A DNA stretch of 50,519 nucleotides from Bacteroidaceae bacterium (GTDB lineage: Bacteria > Bacteroidota > Bacteroidia > Bacteroidales > Bacteroidaceae). Below the pieces are notes generated by a model that saw only the letters and a program-made list of their open reading frames with translations, was not told the DNA's origin and did not search any database. Location of the stretch: positions 1-50,519 of the forward strand of contig JAGAAL010000065.1 of assembly GCA_017615245.1 (NCBI GenBank), read 5' to 3'. A program made the translations under genes and the position numbers. This document shows, piece by piece, positions 31,657 to 40,740 of the stretch; positions within the stretch are counted from its first letter, which is position 1, and the number at the start of each line of letters is the position of its first letter.

Positions 31657-33084
31657 TTACATCACCCTGATGATAACTCGTTGGTAGCCTACGAGATGGA
31701 ATGGTCCGTCATCGTGGACTTCGCAAACGATGTGGAATATTTTACCTGTTGCGTTGGCAGGAATGGCAATCTTTGCTACCGCTGTCTTTGCACCTGCGAT
31801 AGTTAGTTGTGTACCGACGCTGCCTGCTTCAGGCTGTTGCCACCATTGATAGGTGAGTTTGTCTTTGTCGGCATCTTTGGTCTGTTTAGCGCTGAGACGA
31901 AGTGTCTTACCTGCCTTTACTTTCAGTACGAGAGGACGTGACGAATGCTTGCCGTTGATATAGACTTCGGGATTGTGATTGCCCTTGCCGTCCTGTGCCC
32001 ATTGCATCCGAGCACAGAAGTCGTTCAACTCGTCGGGATAGAACCGTTGCTTATAACTCTCGGTAATGCGCTTCTGCATCGGTTCCCAACTGGTCCATGC
32101 GTTGGTCTGCTCATCAGGACTCAGCCCGAAAGTGTGGTAACCTCCCCAGCCTGCCTGATGTGGGTCGTTTGGGTCGCTGAGGCCGTTTGGCATGACATAG
32201 AGGAACGAAGGTGTGTCGCCCTCCACGCCCCACTTGTAGTTCGGGTAGATGCTGCCGAGTGCACTCTTGTTCTGTATGTATTGCTGATGCTTTGCCCAGT
32301 TCTGCTTACCCAGTTCGCATTGCAACTGCCATGTGTTTTCGTCCCAGATGAATTTCAGGTAGTCCTGGAACTCACGACGCATCCACTGATGTGAACTATA
32401 GGCGCGGTTCATTCGCATGCTGTACTGCATGTCCTGGTCGGTGATAGTGTAGATGCGGAACTTGCGCAGGAAAGTTTCCATCTCCTCGTCTGAGTATCTT
32501 TGCTGCATGCGCCAGATGGCTTGAGCCAGCGTGTTGCCGCCGCCCCATGCTGCCACCCAAATAGGACGCGGATCGTCTTCAAGGGCCAGACTGATGAGGA
32601 AGTCGCTACCTCGTGAATCGTTGTCCTCACCAACCACTCCGATGCCACCTCGATGACTGCCTGGCAGGATGCGGCTCCTGATATATTCTACGCTTGGCCA
32701 GTAGCCCATCGGTTGACGCCACGACTCTTCCTCGATGGTCATGAAGCCCTTCTGCTTGGAGCGAGCCTTCAGTCGGTCAACATCCTTACCGTATGCTTCA
32801 ACTACTTGGTCGAGATACTTTGACCACTCTTCGGGATAGGGGTCACAGTTCCAACCAACGGTCGTCATGATGGCCTCGATTTCAAACATGTCGGCATAAG
32901 CCATGAGGCGGATGGCAGACTCCATGTCGTCAGGCTCTACGTCGGCTGGTGCGATGTCGGTCAGCACCACCAGACGAGGTTTCAACTCTTCTCGGTAGTC
33001 GTCATAGTAAACGTCTTGTGTTTCGAACGACAGGACAGTCACCGTTGCCGCAAAAATGAGATATGCGAGATAAGTAGCGTTCAT
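31657..33084 (-). CDS. DUF1593 protein (nucleoside-hydrolase-like fold), exported
   Basis: This 475-residue protein begins with a short hydrophobic segment (MNATYLAYLIFAATVTVLSF) that is probably a signal peptide. The first part (about 35-310) matches DUF1593: RLVVLTDIAPADVEPDDMES, an Asp-rich motif like that of inosine-uridine nucleoside hydrolases, then IWVAAWGGGNTLAQAIWRM and IYTITDQD. A C-terminal Ig-like domain follows (about 370-475; GKTLRLSAKQTKDADKDKLT). Function is unsettled in the family; polysaccharide or nucleoside hydrolysis has been suggested by fold. It is the last gene of the minus-strand envelope operon, 45 bp after the YbaK-like gene. Confidence 0.85.
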   Translation of the reverse strand: MNATYLAYLIFAATVTVLSFETQDVYYDDYREELKPRLVVLTDIAPADVEPDDMESAIRLMAYADMFEIEAIMTTVGWNCDPYPEEWSKYLDQVVEAYGKDVDRLKARSKQKGFMTIEEESWRQPMGYWPSVEYIRSRILPGSHRGGIGVVGEDNDSRGSDFLISLALEDDPRPIWVAAWGGGNTLAQAIWRMQQRYSDEEMETFLRKFRIYTITDQDMQYSMRMNRAYSSHQWMRREFQDYLKFIWDENTWQLQCELGKQNWAKHQQYIQNKSALGSIYPNYKWGVEGDTPSFLYVMPNGLSDPNDPHQAGWGGYHTFGLSPDEQTNAWTSWEPMQKRITESYKQRFYPDELNDFCARMQWAQDGKGNHNPEVYINGKHSSRPLVLKVKAGKTLRLSAKQTKDADKDKLTYQWWQQPEAGSVGTQLTIAGAKTAVAKIAIPANATGKIFHIVCEVHDDGPFHLVGYQRVIIRVM

Positions 33085-33129
33085 ATAAATTGAAAGATTG
33101 TAAAATTTATAAATTGAAGGAAGTACTAT

Positions 33130-33651
33130 TTAATAGAGTTTGATGTATTCATATATGTTGCCTACTGCCGCCAGATACCGATGGAAGTCTTCGTTTGAGA
33201 TAACCACAGTGCCTCGGCAGTCGTTGGGATGGAATGAAAGTAGCGAGGCATCGCGAAGGGTCTCGTCTAGGAACAGATGCACATGATGTTCCGTATCATT
33301 AATCAGACCGAAGGGTGACACACTCCCAGGCTCCAACCCTAAGTAACGCATCATCCGTTCTGGTGATGCGAACGATAGCTTGCCGCATGATGGTAATCCC
33401 TGCGACACCAACGATTCCTTCAGCCGATGTTCCAAGTCGTGAATGTCCAAGTCGTGGTCGCAATGGAAGCACACCAAATAATGCTTGTTTCCCTTATGAT
33501 TACGGAAGAACAGGTTCTTGCAATGCACCGACCCGTCGTCCTTCCACCATTGTTTCGCCTCGGCGATGGTCTTGCCCTCGGGATGATGATAGATGGAATA
33601 CGGAATATCGTGTTGGTTGAGAAAGTCGAGAACGGTTTCTTCGCGTGTCAT
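33130..33651 (-). CDS. YbaK/ProX-type aminoacyl-tRNA deacylase
   Basis: This 173-residue, single-domain protein resembles the prolyl-tRNA synthetase-associated editing domains. Visible motifs are YHHPEGKTIAEAKQWWK, KNLFFRNHKGNKHYLVC (with the lysine of the active site), KLSFASPERMMRYLGLEPGS, VSPFGLINDTEHHVHLFLDE and FHPNDCRGTVVI. Such proteins hydrolyse mischarged tRNAs, often Ala-tRNA(Pro), in the cytoplasm. It is a cytoplasmic enzyme in the middle of an otherwise envelope-directed operon, 20 bp after the SGNH-cyclophilin gene. Confidence 0.92.
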   Translation of the reverse strand: MTREETVLDFLNQHDIPYSIYHHPEGKTIAEAKQWWKDDGSVHCKNLFFRNHKGNKHYLVCFHCDHDLDIHDLEHRLKESLVSQGLPSCGKLSFASPERMMRYLGLEPGSVSPFGLINDTEHHVHLFLDETLRDASLLSFHPNDCRGTVVISNEDFHRYLAAVGNIYEYIKLY

Positions 33652-33671
33652 AGGCTGATAGGTCTTGTGGG

Positions 33672-34940
33672 CTACTTCTTCGTTATCTTTGCTTTGGTGA
33701 TGCGGAAATCATGGATAGGGCGGTCGTGCTGGTCGGTTGTTGCCCGTTCGATTTTCTCCACCACATCCATGCCGCTGACCACACGTCCGAAGACCGTGTA
33801 GCTGCCGTCGAGATGAGCAGCACCACCGACGGTCTTATAGGTCTCACGCATCTCAGGTGTCAACTTGAATGTTCCATTCGTCCATTCATCTATGCGTTGT
33901 TGAGCACGGTCGAGTTTCGCATCGTCCATCACCGAACCTGTCACGATGGTGAATTGTGTCGAAGAACTCTTCTTCTCTGGGTTGGTATCATCGCCCTCAC
34001 GAGCCGCATTCAGCATTCCACGTTGATGGAAATAGAGTGGGGCGCGAAACTCTGCAGGAATCCAATCAGAAGGCTTTTCGTCACCTTCGCCCAGCATCTG
34101 TCCAATTTTGGCATTCTTACTTAGACGGTCGCCAGTCTGGATGATGAATCCCTTGATAACCCGATGCCACAATACTCCGTTGAACGTCTTCGCTTTTACC
34201 TGACGGAGGAAGTTATCGCGATGAAGTGGTGTCTCGTTGAAAAGTTCGACCACGATGTTTCCCAATTCGGTGTAGAACGTCACCTGTGGACGGTTGGTGT
34301 CTTCGCGAATGGCATCGCGGATAGTTTTTGCTATGATGCCGGCACCTTCTTCATTGGGATGGATTCCATCGGGGAACAGACGCGACAACGTAGAAGTTGT
34401 GGTATGCAGATCTACCAGCTGCCACTTGTGACTTGTTGCAATCTGCTTCACGGCAGGAATGATGCCTGCTGAGATGACACTATCGTTGATGGCCCATGCA
34501 TGGCTGAATGCTGTCGCAGGAAGCGCTATAATCATTCGTGGATGTGATGCGAGCTTGCTGAAACTTACGGCAATCTTCTCCAGTCCGCGCTTAAACCGCT
34601 TGGCATCCTTCCAGTTTTGAGGTTTTGAGTCGTTTGTACCGAGTTTGATAATGACAATATCGGGTAGGAATGCCAAAGCATCTGCATACTCCTGTGTCTT
34701 GGTGTATGGGTCGTCGGCTTCGTCTTGTGCACACTTACCGTTGTTCCCGAAGTTCCTGACATCGAATCCGTCACCCAGCAACTGTTGCAACTGAGCAGGA
34801 TAGGTATTTTTGCTACGGTCTTGGATGCCGTGCCCCCATGTGATGCTGTTGCCTACACAGGCCACTTTGACCTTTTGACTTTGCGCCACAGCAACGAGCG
34901 AGAAGAGTAACGCAAGAAGAAAGATTGCCCTTTTGTTCAT
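33672..34940 (-). CDS. SGNH hydrolase fused to a cyclophilin-type prolyl isomerase, exported
   Basis: This 422-residue protein has a signal peptide (MNKRAIFLLALLFSLVAVAQ). An SGNH/GDSL hydrolase domain (about 24-212) has all blocks: GNSITWG with nucleophile S32, the Gly/Asn blocks FGNNG and GTND (N103), and DGIHPN with D191 and H194. A cyclophilin domain (about 218-422) follows, with WHRVIKGFIIQTGD (catalytic R260), STQFTIVTG and HLDGSYTVFGRVVSGMDVV. SGNH enzymes are esterases, often carbohydrate deacetylases; cyclophilins speed proline isomerisation. There is no frameshift between the domains, so the fusion looks real. It lies 34 bp after the porin gene. Confidence 0.9.
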   Translation of the reverse strand: MNKRAIFLLALLFSLVAVAQSQKVKVACVGNSITWGHGIQDRSKNTYPAQLQQLLGDGFDVRNFGNNGKCAQDEADDPYTKTQEYADALAFLPDIVIIKLGTNDSKPQNWKDAKRFKRGLEKIAVSFSKLASHPRMIIALPATAFSHAWAINDSVISAGIIPAVKQIATSHKWQLVDLHTTTSTLSRLFPDGIHPNEEGAGIIAKTIRDAIREDTNRPQVTFYTELGNIVVELFNETPLHRDNFLRQVKAKTFNGVLWHRVIKGFIIQTGDRLSKNAKIGQMLGEGDEKPSDWIPAEFRAPLYFHQRGMLNAAREGDDTNPEKKSSSTQFTIVTGSVMDDAKLDRAQQRIDEWTNGTFKLTPEMRETYKTVGGAAHLDGSYTVFGRVVSGMDVVEKIERATTDQHDRPIHDFRITKAKITKK

Positions 34941-34974
34941 ATTGTTTAGGTATTAATTGCTTGGTTTGATAAGA

Positions 34975-37014
34975 TTAATCGTAGAAGTTCCAACTGATGC
35001 CGAAATGCAGTCCGCCAGGATTCATCGGATAGCCAGGTAACCAGAAGTACCGACCGTCGGATTTATTGATGTGATAGTACTGCAGATAAAAACGAGTGCG
35101 CTTCAGGTCGAAGTTGGCATAAATGCTGATGAGCGGATAGTTGCCTACCTTCTTCTTGTTGTTGGCATTCTGCAGCATGAACTGACTAAGGACAGGTGAA
35201 TAGTCGGGTGCCTCGTATTCTGTGAAGAACTTCACGTCGCCACCCAACTCACAGTTGAGCACTTTGGCAATCTTGAATTCGATGAACAGATTGCTGTAGA
35301 GCGAAAGGGTAGGCAGCGGAATCAAGTCCGACTTCGTGGATTTCTGATACGTGATGTCGTTGTCGAAGTGCAGGATACCGAACTTGAAGTTCTGACACAG
35401 ATTGGCGCTGATGACCTGCACGTTTCCCGAACTCTGACGGGGTGTGATGTTGTTACTGAATCCGTTTGCAGTTGCTATTCCCGTATTCTCGAAATAACAG
35501 TAGTTCTTGATGTTCTCCATCCCTACGGTCAATTTCGTTCGCGTCTTTGGAAAAGAAATCTGTCCTTGAATACGCATACGCCATTCTTTGTCGAAATCGT
35601 AATTCCACCAAGCATGACGCGAATGATAATGCCGCATGTAGTACGACGGTTTCTTGTTTTGAACAAGGGCGTTCACCACTACTTGCGCCGTATCGCCCAT
35701 GATTGGCAGATTGAGTTCGCCACGTCCTGTCACACAGAAATCTCCCAATCGTTCGCCCACGATGGTGAACTCCCCGTTCACATCGTAATGTACCATCGTA
35801 CCCTGTGTGCGAATCAGCTGTCCACCAACTGCGATGTTGTTCTCAGACACCTTATTATTGATGAGGCGGGATAATCTTCCCATTGTACTCGTCAACGAAT
35901 CAGGCTGTTCGAAGCTCATGTGTTCGAAAGCGATATATGCATTGATGCCGGCTGCTGCATATTTGTTGAAGCCTTCACGAAGCGACACGCCCACGGTATT
36001 TCGCATGATGAAGTTCTTTGTGCGGTCGTTGGTTGAGTCGCCCACGAAGTAGTCGTATGTGTGGTAATTGTTAGGGGTGCTGTAGGCAATGTAACCACGA
36101 CGCAGATAGCGAAGTGAGAAGGTGTGGAAGAAACTCGATACTGGCACGAATACTTCCTTCAGATTGGTTGAGTCGCCTTCTGTGCGATAGTATCCGATAT
36201 TGTAATGATGGTTAAAATGAATAACATCATGTTCTTGCTTCGACCATGTGCTCGACAGCCAAACGGGAATGTCGTCAGAACCGTAGTTGCGGCGCATGTT
36301 CTCGGGATGGGTAATATAATTCTCATCGGTGATACCACCATTTTCTGTGAGTTTCATGTAGTTGTGGGTGTAATAGAAGTGGAAATCGTATTTGTCGCCG
36401 AGATACGATGCCCATGCATTTGCACCCATATACGAAGTCGACTGGCTATTGTAGTAGCCTTGGCCGTACATATAGTCGAATAGTCCGCCGATATTGATGC
36501 GCTTTCCTGCGTTCTGAGTGTATATTACCTTGATGTGTTCATCGCCAGTGGTCTTCGAACCACAGGTGTTGTATACCGCATTGAGGTAAGGTGACTTTGT
36601 GTTATAGAAACGAAACTGGTTGGTTGGAACGTAGAATTGGTCGAATGGCCGCAGGAAGATAAACTCGTCATTGTCTTGTCGTTCCAAGAAGATGCGATTG
36701 ATGCGCGGTGAGCCAAGATTACCCAAATGACTGAAATGACCGTTGATTCCTTCCGAAAGATTTGCGTTCTGAAATTGGTGCTGCAGGGTGTCGACAAACG
36801 TGACTGTACGATTACCGAAGGTTTGATCAATGGTCCATGCTTTCACATCCACCGGCACTTTTGGCTTTCCTTCCTTGTCTTTCCCATTGTTGAGTGTGGT
36901 GTCACCAGGCGTCATCAACATATCGGTATTGGCCTCTAACTCTCCGATGATACGTTGAGCAGAGGCTGATAATGTCATAATGATAGTGAGGGAAAGGAAT
37001 AGCAGTCGTTTCAT
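34975..37014 (-). CDS. Putative outer-membrane porin (Porin_10-like)
   Basis: This 679-residue protein has a signal peptide (MKRLLFLSLTIIMTLSASAQ) and a beta-strand-rich barrel with many aromatic residues (YNTKSPYLNAVYNTCGSKTT, GGLFDYMYGQGYYNSQ, YDFHFYYTHNYMKLTENGG). It ends LHFGISWNFYD, close to the aromatic C-terminal assembly signal. The length and pattern match the Bacteroidota putative-porin family. No plug domain is present, so it is not a TonB receptor. It starts immediately after the stop of the 87-residue membrane protein gene, in the same operon. Confidence 0.88.
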   Translation of the reverse strand: MKRLLFLSLTIIMTLSASAQRIIGELEANTDMLMTPGDTTLNNGKDKEGKPKVPVDVKAWTIDQTFGNRTVTFVDTLQHQFQNANLSEGINGHFSHLGNLGSPRINRIFLERQDNDEFIFLRPFDQFYVPTNQFRFYNTKSPYLNAVYNTCGSKTTGDEHIKVIYTQNAGKRINIGGLFDYMYGQGYYNSQSTSYMGANAWASYLGDKYDFHFYYTHNYMKLTENGGITDENYITHPENMRRNYGSDDIPVWLSSTWSKQEHDVIHFNHHYNIGYYRTEGDSTNLKEVFVPVSSFFHTFSLRYLRRGYIAYSTPNNYHTYDYFVGDSTNDRTKNFIMRNTVGVSLREGFNKYAAAGINAYIAFEHMSFEQPDSLTSTMGRLSRLINNKVSENNIAVGGQLIRTQGTMVHYDVNGEFTIVGERLGDFCVTGRGELNLPIMGDTAQVVVNALVQNKKPSYYMRHYHSRHAWWNYDFDKEWRMRIQGQISFPKTRTKLTVGMENIKNYCYFENTGIATANGFSNNITPRQSSGNVQVISANLCQNFKFGILHFDNDITYQKSTKSDLIPLPTLSLYSNLFIEFKIAKVLNCELGGDVKFFTEYEAPDYSPVLSQFMLQNANNKKKVGNYPLISIYANFDLKRTRFYLQYYHINKSDGRYFWLPGYPMNPGGLHFGISWNFYD

Positions 37015-37278
37015 TTAGAACATGAATCGTAAGAAGAATTCAACGAGTTTGATGAGTATCGCCCCAAATCCAAGACTGAAAAACAAGACTTTGTTGTCAG
37101 GGATGGCGAAATAGACAATTACAGCAGCCAGAAAACCAGCCATGAACACAATGTTCAACACTTTCCTGGCGGTAAGTATCTTATCGTGCTTGCTTTGTTT
37201 TCCTCTGCGGTGCCCTCGCTCCTGACGGTCTCTCTCGAGTGCTTCAGCAATGATTTTATCTACTTCGTCTGCTTTCAT
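37015..37278 (-). CDS. Small membrane protein, two predicted helices
   Basis: This 87-residue protein has a charged, basic N-terminus (about 1-36; KADEVDKIIAEALERDRQER) and then two hydrophobic segments (about 40-60 and 63-85), ending EFFLRFMF. No signal peptide or known motif is present. The ATG overlaps the DUF4468 stop by four bases, and its stop abuts the porin ATG. This tight packing supports it as a real gene. Function unknown. Confidence 0.75.
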   Translation of the reverse strand: MKADEVDKIIAEALERDRQERGHRRGKQSKHDKILTARKVLNIVFMAGFLAAVIVYFAIPDNKVLFFSLGFGAILIKLVEFFLRFMF

Positions 37279-37916
37279 TTGATGACGGTCTCTATTTCAG
37301 AGAAGAGTTCGTTGGCAAGGTCAACAGTCTTTACTCTGAACTTTCGGTTCTGCTTGATGAATTTTCCTTTCTTGGTAAATGCCATGTCGTCGGTGATATA
37401 TAGTTCTGCTGTCTTACGTTCCCTTTCGTCTGCGAATGTATAAACATACACGATGTTGTTCATGACGGCTTTCACCGACCCGTCGCTAATCTGGATGGTC
37501 AGTTTGTATTCGACCTCCGTAAAGTCTTTCTCGAGGATTTTACTGGAGAATACCAATTCTTCACATCCTTGACAAACAATCTGTCCCTTTGCTTCGTCGG
37601 CACTTTTCACCGTTGCATATTCCAGGTTGCGGAAATAATCGTGATCGTTCCATTTTCCGTTCTCGACGTTTGGCATATAACGTGCAGAAGCCCATGAGGC
37701 AACTTTGCGGTATAAGTCCTGCTTGGTCTTGCCTGGAGCCGAGATTGTTTTTGTGAATGTCACCAATCCGTTTTCAACGGGAACAGCTCCTTGCATATAA
37801 GGGGAGAAATCAGTTACTTTGGTTGATGTTGCCTTTTTCCCGAAAATACCAGAATTTTGTGCGTTCACATAAAGAGGCAGGATGGCAATCATAAATGTAA
37901 TGATGAGATGTTTCAT
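37275..37916 (-). CDS. DUF4468 domain-containing exported protein
   Basis: I start it at 37916 (MKHLIITFMIAILPLYVNAQ, a signal peptide), giving 213 residues, because the longer frame overlaps the promoter box at 37950. The mature part has the DUF4468-type pattern: GLVTFTKTISAPGKTKQDLY, a WA motif (VASWASARY), KGQIVCQGCEELVFSS and YKLTIQISDGSVKAVMNNIV. This is an all-beta or TBP-like domain of unknown function found in Bacteroidota exported proteins. It is the first gene of the six-gene envelope operon. Confidence 0.82.
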   Translation of the reverse strand: MKHLIITFMIAILPLYVNAQNSGIFGKKATSTKVTDFSPYMQGAVPVENGLVTFTKTISAPGKTKQDLYRKVASWASARYMPNVENGKWNDHDYFRNLEYATVKSADEAKGQIVCQGCEELVFSSKILEKDFTEVEYKLTIQISDGSVKAVMNNIVYVYTFADERERKTAELYITDDMAFTKKGKFIKQNRKFRVKTVDLANELFSEIETVIK

Positions 37917-37949
37917 GTTTCCTTCGTTTTTTTGATTTATATTACGATG

Positions 37950-37980
37950 CAAAATTACTTAAAAAAAATATATCGACAAA
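37950..37980 (-). promoter_or_regulatory. Promoter of the six-gene envelope operon
   Basis: On the minus strand, TTTG (37977-37980) and TAATTTTG (37950-37957) are separated by 19 bp. The leader is about 30 nt. Confidence 0.75.
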
Positions 37981-38059
37981 ATTTTCAGGCGCGAACACCT
38001 TATATTTTGAATAAATTAACGCGTAAGTATAGAAAAAAGTCAATTTGTTTGCCATGAGT

Positions 38060-38090
38060 TTTGTCGTTTTAAAAATAATTGTTACTTTTG
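38060..38090 (+). promoter_or_regulatory. Promoter of the secreted nuclease operon
   Basis: TTTG at 38060-38063 and TACTTTTG at 38083-38090 are 19 bp apart. It is divergent from the DUF4468 promoter. Confidence 0.75.
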
Positions 38091-38119
38091 CCGTGGAATT
38101 AAAATGTAAAAGAAACGAT

Positions 38120-39202
38120 ATGAGAAAAGGTTTTATTTCATTGCTAATCATCATGGTTGCCTTGACTGTTATTTCTTGGCGTCCAGAAGTTAAGCAAGAC
38201 CGGACTTTACAAGTGTATGGTGTTGCATTTTACAATCTCGAAAATCTGTTCGATACCATTCATGACGAAGGAAAGAACGATTTTGAGTATCTTCCTGATG
38301 GAACTAACAAGTGGGGAGCGCTGAAGTACACGAACAAACTGAAGAACATGGCGCAGGTGTTGGCAAACCTCGGTACAGAGATGACGATGAAGAACGGTCT
38401 TCAGAAGGTATGCAAAAGTCCGGCTATCATTGGTCTGTCGGAGGTTGAGAACCGTCGCGTGCTTGAAGACCTGTTGAAAGAACCTGTTTTGCAAGATAAG
38501 GGTTGGGACATCATTCATGTGGAAGGCCCTGACAAGCGTGGTGTTGATTGTGCATTCTTATACAATCCTGCCATATTCAAATTGGAGCATTATCACCTCA
38601 CCAACTATGTCTATGAGAATGGTGACACCACTCGTGCTACACGTGGATTCCTCATAGCAAGTGGAACGATTGCTGGTGACAAAATCAGTTTCATCGTTAA
38701 CCACTGGCCTTCACGTGCGGCCGAAAGTGAGTTCCGTGAGATGGGTGGACGTCAAGTCCGTAAGATGATAGATTCCATCTTTGCTGCCAATCCAAAGGAG
38801 AAAGTTGTCATTATGGGTGACTTGAATGACGACCCGAAAGATAAGAGCGTAACCAAGGCGTTAGGAGCCAAACACAACAAGAAGGACTGCAAGCCGGGTG
38901 ATATGTTCAACCCTTGGTACGAGACTCTTTATAAGGTAGGTCAGGGCACCTTGTTATATGACGGTAAGTGGAACCTTTTCGACCAGATTATCATCTCCGA
39001 GAATCTGTTGAATCCTGAGGGTGTGAACGACTATTCTACTTTGAAGTTCCGCAAGCACGAAATCTATCTTCGTGATTTCCTTATCACTCAGGAAGGAAAG
39101 ACCAAAGGCGCTCCTAAACGAACTTGGTCGAGTGGTGTGTGGCTTAATGGCTATAGCGACCACCTCCCAACACAGATATTCTTGGTGAAGGAGGTGAGGT
39201 AA
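38120..39202 (+). CDS. Exported endonuclease/exonuclease/phosphatase family protein
   Basis: The start at 38120 (MRKGFISLLIIMVALTVISW, signal peptide or anchor) gives 360 residues and respects the promoter at 38083. The EEP fold is well marked: VAFYNLENLFDT, IGLSEVENRRVLEDLL (metal Glu), DCAFLYNPAIF, NHWPSRAAESEFR, VVIMGDLNDDPKD (catalytic D and N) and GYSDHLPTQIF (C-terminal Asp-His). The family includes DNases, phosphoesterases and phosphatases; with its partner an extracytoplasmic nuclease is likely. Its stop is one base before the ATG of the EndA-like gene, so the two are coupled. Confidence 0.9.
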   Translation: MRKGFISLLIIMVALTVISWRPEVKQDRTLQVYGVAFYNLENLFDTIHDEGKNDFEYLPDGTNKWGALKYTNKLKNMAQVLANLGTEMTMKNGLQKVCKSPAIIGLSEVENRRVLEDLLKEPVLQDKGWDIIHVEGPDKRGVDCAFLYNPAIFKLEHYHLTNYVYENGDTTRATRGFLIASGTIAGDKISFIVNHWPSRAAESEFREMGGRQVRKMIDSIFAANPKEKVVIMGDLNDDPKDKSVTKALGAKHNKKDCKPGDMFNPWYETLYKVGQGTLLYDGKWNLFDQIIISENLLNPEGVNDYSTLKFRKHEIYLRDFLITQEGKTKGAPKRTWSSGVWLNGYSDHLPTQIFLVKEVR

Positions 39203-39203
39203 T

Positions 39204-40724
39204 ATGAACAGAATCTTCATATTAGTCTTTTCTTTTCTGTCTTTTCTGTCTGTGCTACCAATCGTGGCGCAGCCTTCTGCTACATATTATAATAAGGTGG
39301 ATGGTTTGAAGAAGACAGAATTGAAACTGGCGTTAAAGAATATCATCATCAACCACAAGCAACTCACTTATGGAAGTGAGCTTCCTGCTGCTTATCCGTC
39401 GGTGTATTATATGGACGGGCAGCCATCGATGGTCTATGATTTGTTCTCCACTGAGACTTACGACTATAGTTCGAATAAATGGAATAAGGAGCATGTTATT
39501 CCCAAAAGCTGGTGGGGTGGTGCTGTCAACAAAGCTTATTCGGATATCTTCAGCGTGATACCTTCAGAAACGAATGCCAACACCCAGAAGAGCAACTATC
39601 CGATAGGAACGGTGTATCGTTCTAAGTTCGATAACGGACGTATCAAGGTGGGGAGCCCGATGTCTGGGCAAGGGGGTGGCTATACTACGGTGTTTGAACC
39701 AGCCGATGAGTTCAAGGGAGATTTCGCACGTATCTATTTCTATGTGGCTACTTGCTATTCTGATATAGCCTGGGGCAGCAACAGCAACGTGAAAAGTGAG
39801 CTGGTTCAGGAAGATTGGCCCACGCTGAAACCTTGGCTCTATACACTTCTGCTGAAATGGCATAATGCAGACCCTGTTTGCGAGAAAGAGAAGCAAATCA
39901 ACAACGATGCGGAAAAGGCGCAGGGTAATAGGAATCCGTTTATCGACTATCCGGCCTTGGCTGATTACATCTGGGGCGACTATACGTCTGCCTCATTCTC
40001 TCTTGCCGATGCAAAACTCTACGAGCATGTGACGTCTGGGCAGATTGATCCTTCAGAGCCGTCAGATACAACAGAAATCGTTCTTCCTGTCGATACCACA
40101 GGTGTGCTGATTGTCGGTGAGACCTTGCTTGTTGATACGTTTGAAAGTGCTTCAGAAGGAAACGACGAGGAAACCAGTGGGTCATCCACTCAATGGAGTG
40201 GCGATGACTGGTTCCCTATGGTATCGAATGTCTTTCAGGCAGGAGGAACGCTGCGTTTAGGTTCCTCTAAGAAAACTGGCAGCCTCACCTCTGTCAACCT
40301 CGATTATGCAGGCGGTCCGTTGATTGTTGAACTGACCGTGAAAGGATGGACAAGTATTGAAGGAACATTATTTGTACGTGTGGGTGACGAATCGCAGACG
40401 GTGAGCTATTCTGCAACCATCAGCGATGCCTTTGAACGTGTACAACTCCTTTTCCGTAATGTTCCGAAGAATCCAACAATTACCATATCCACATCAGAAA
40501 AACGATGCTTCATTGGTGAAGTCATCGTAAAAGCATCCTCATATCAACAGGCATCAGTTCTGGAAGATGTGAATGGTGATGGAATTGTCGATACTCAGGA
40601 TGTCCTCGCTGTGTATGAGAAAATGCAGAACAGCATCTACGACAGCCGTGCAGATGTCAACGGAGACGAAGTGATTGACACGCAAGATGTCTTGGCCATT
40701 TATGAGGCGATCCGTAAATTATAG
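39204..40724 (+). CDS. Secreted endonuclease I family protein with dockerin-like C-terminus
   Basis: This 506-residue protein has a signal peptide (MNRIFILVFSFLSFLSVLPI). The EndoI/EndA nuclease domain (about 25-285) carries NKEHVIPKSWWGG, the beta-beta-alpha-metal motif with H97, then FSVIPSETNANTQKSNYPIG, with NRNPFIDYPALADYIW at its end. A middle beta-rich region (about 310-450) follows. Two dockerin type I-like repeats close the protein (DVNGDGIVDTQDVLAVYEKM and DVNGDEVIDTQDVLAIYEAI), each with a calcium-binding D-x-N-x-D loop. Such repeats occur in Prevotella exported proteins; a cohesin partner is not evident here. It probably degrades extracellular DNA. Confidence 0.9.
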   Translation: MNRIFILVFSFLSFLSVLPIVAQPSATYYNKVDGLKKTELKLALKNIIINHKQLTYGSELPAAYPSVYYMDGQPSMVYDLFSTETYDYSSNKWNKEHVIPKSWWGGAVNKAYSDIFSVIPSETNANTQKSNYPIGTVYRSKFDNGRIKVGSPMSGQGGGYTTVFEPADEFKGDFARIYFYVATCYSDIAWGSNSNVKSELVQEDWPTLKPWLYTLLLKWHNADPVCEKEKQINNDAEKAQGNRNPFIDYPALADYIWGDYTSASFSLADAKLYEHVTSGQIDPSEPSDTTEIVLPVDTTGVLIVGETLLVDTFESASEGNDEETSGSSTQWSGDDWFPMVSNVFQAGGTLRLGSSKKTGSLTSVNLDYAGGPLIVELTVKGWTSIEGTLFVRVGDESQTVSYSATISDAFERVQLLFRNVPKNPTITISTSEKRCFIGEVIVKASSYQQASVLEDVNGDGIVDTQDVLAVYEKMQNSIYDSRADVNGDEVIDTQDVLAIYEAIRKL

Positions 40725-40740
40725 GAGAAAATAGGTTCGT

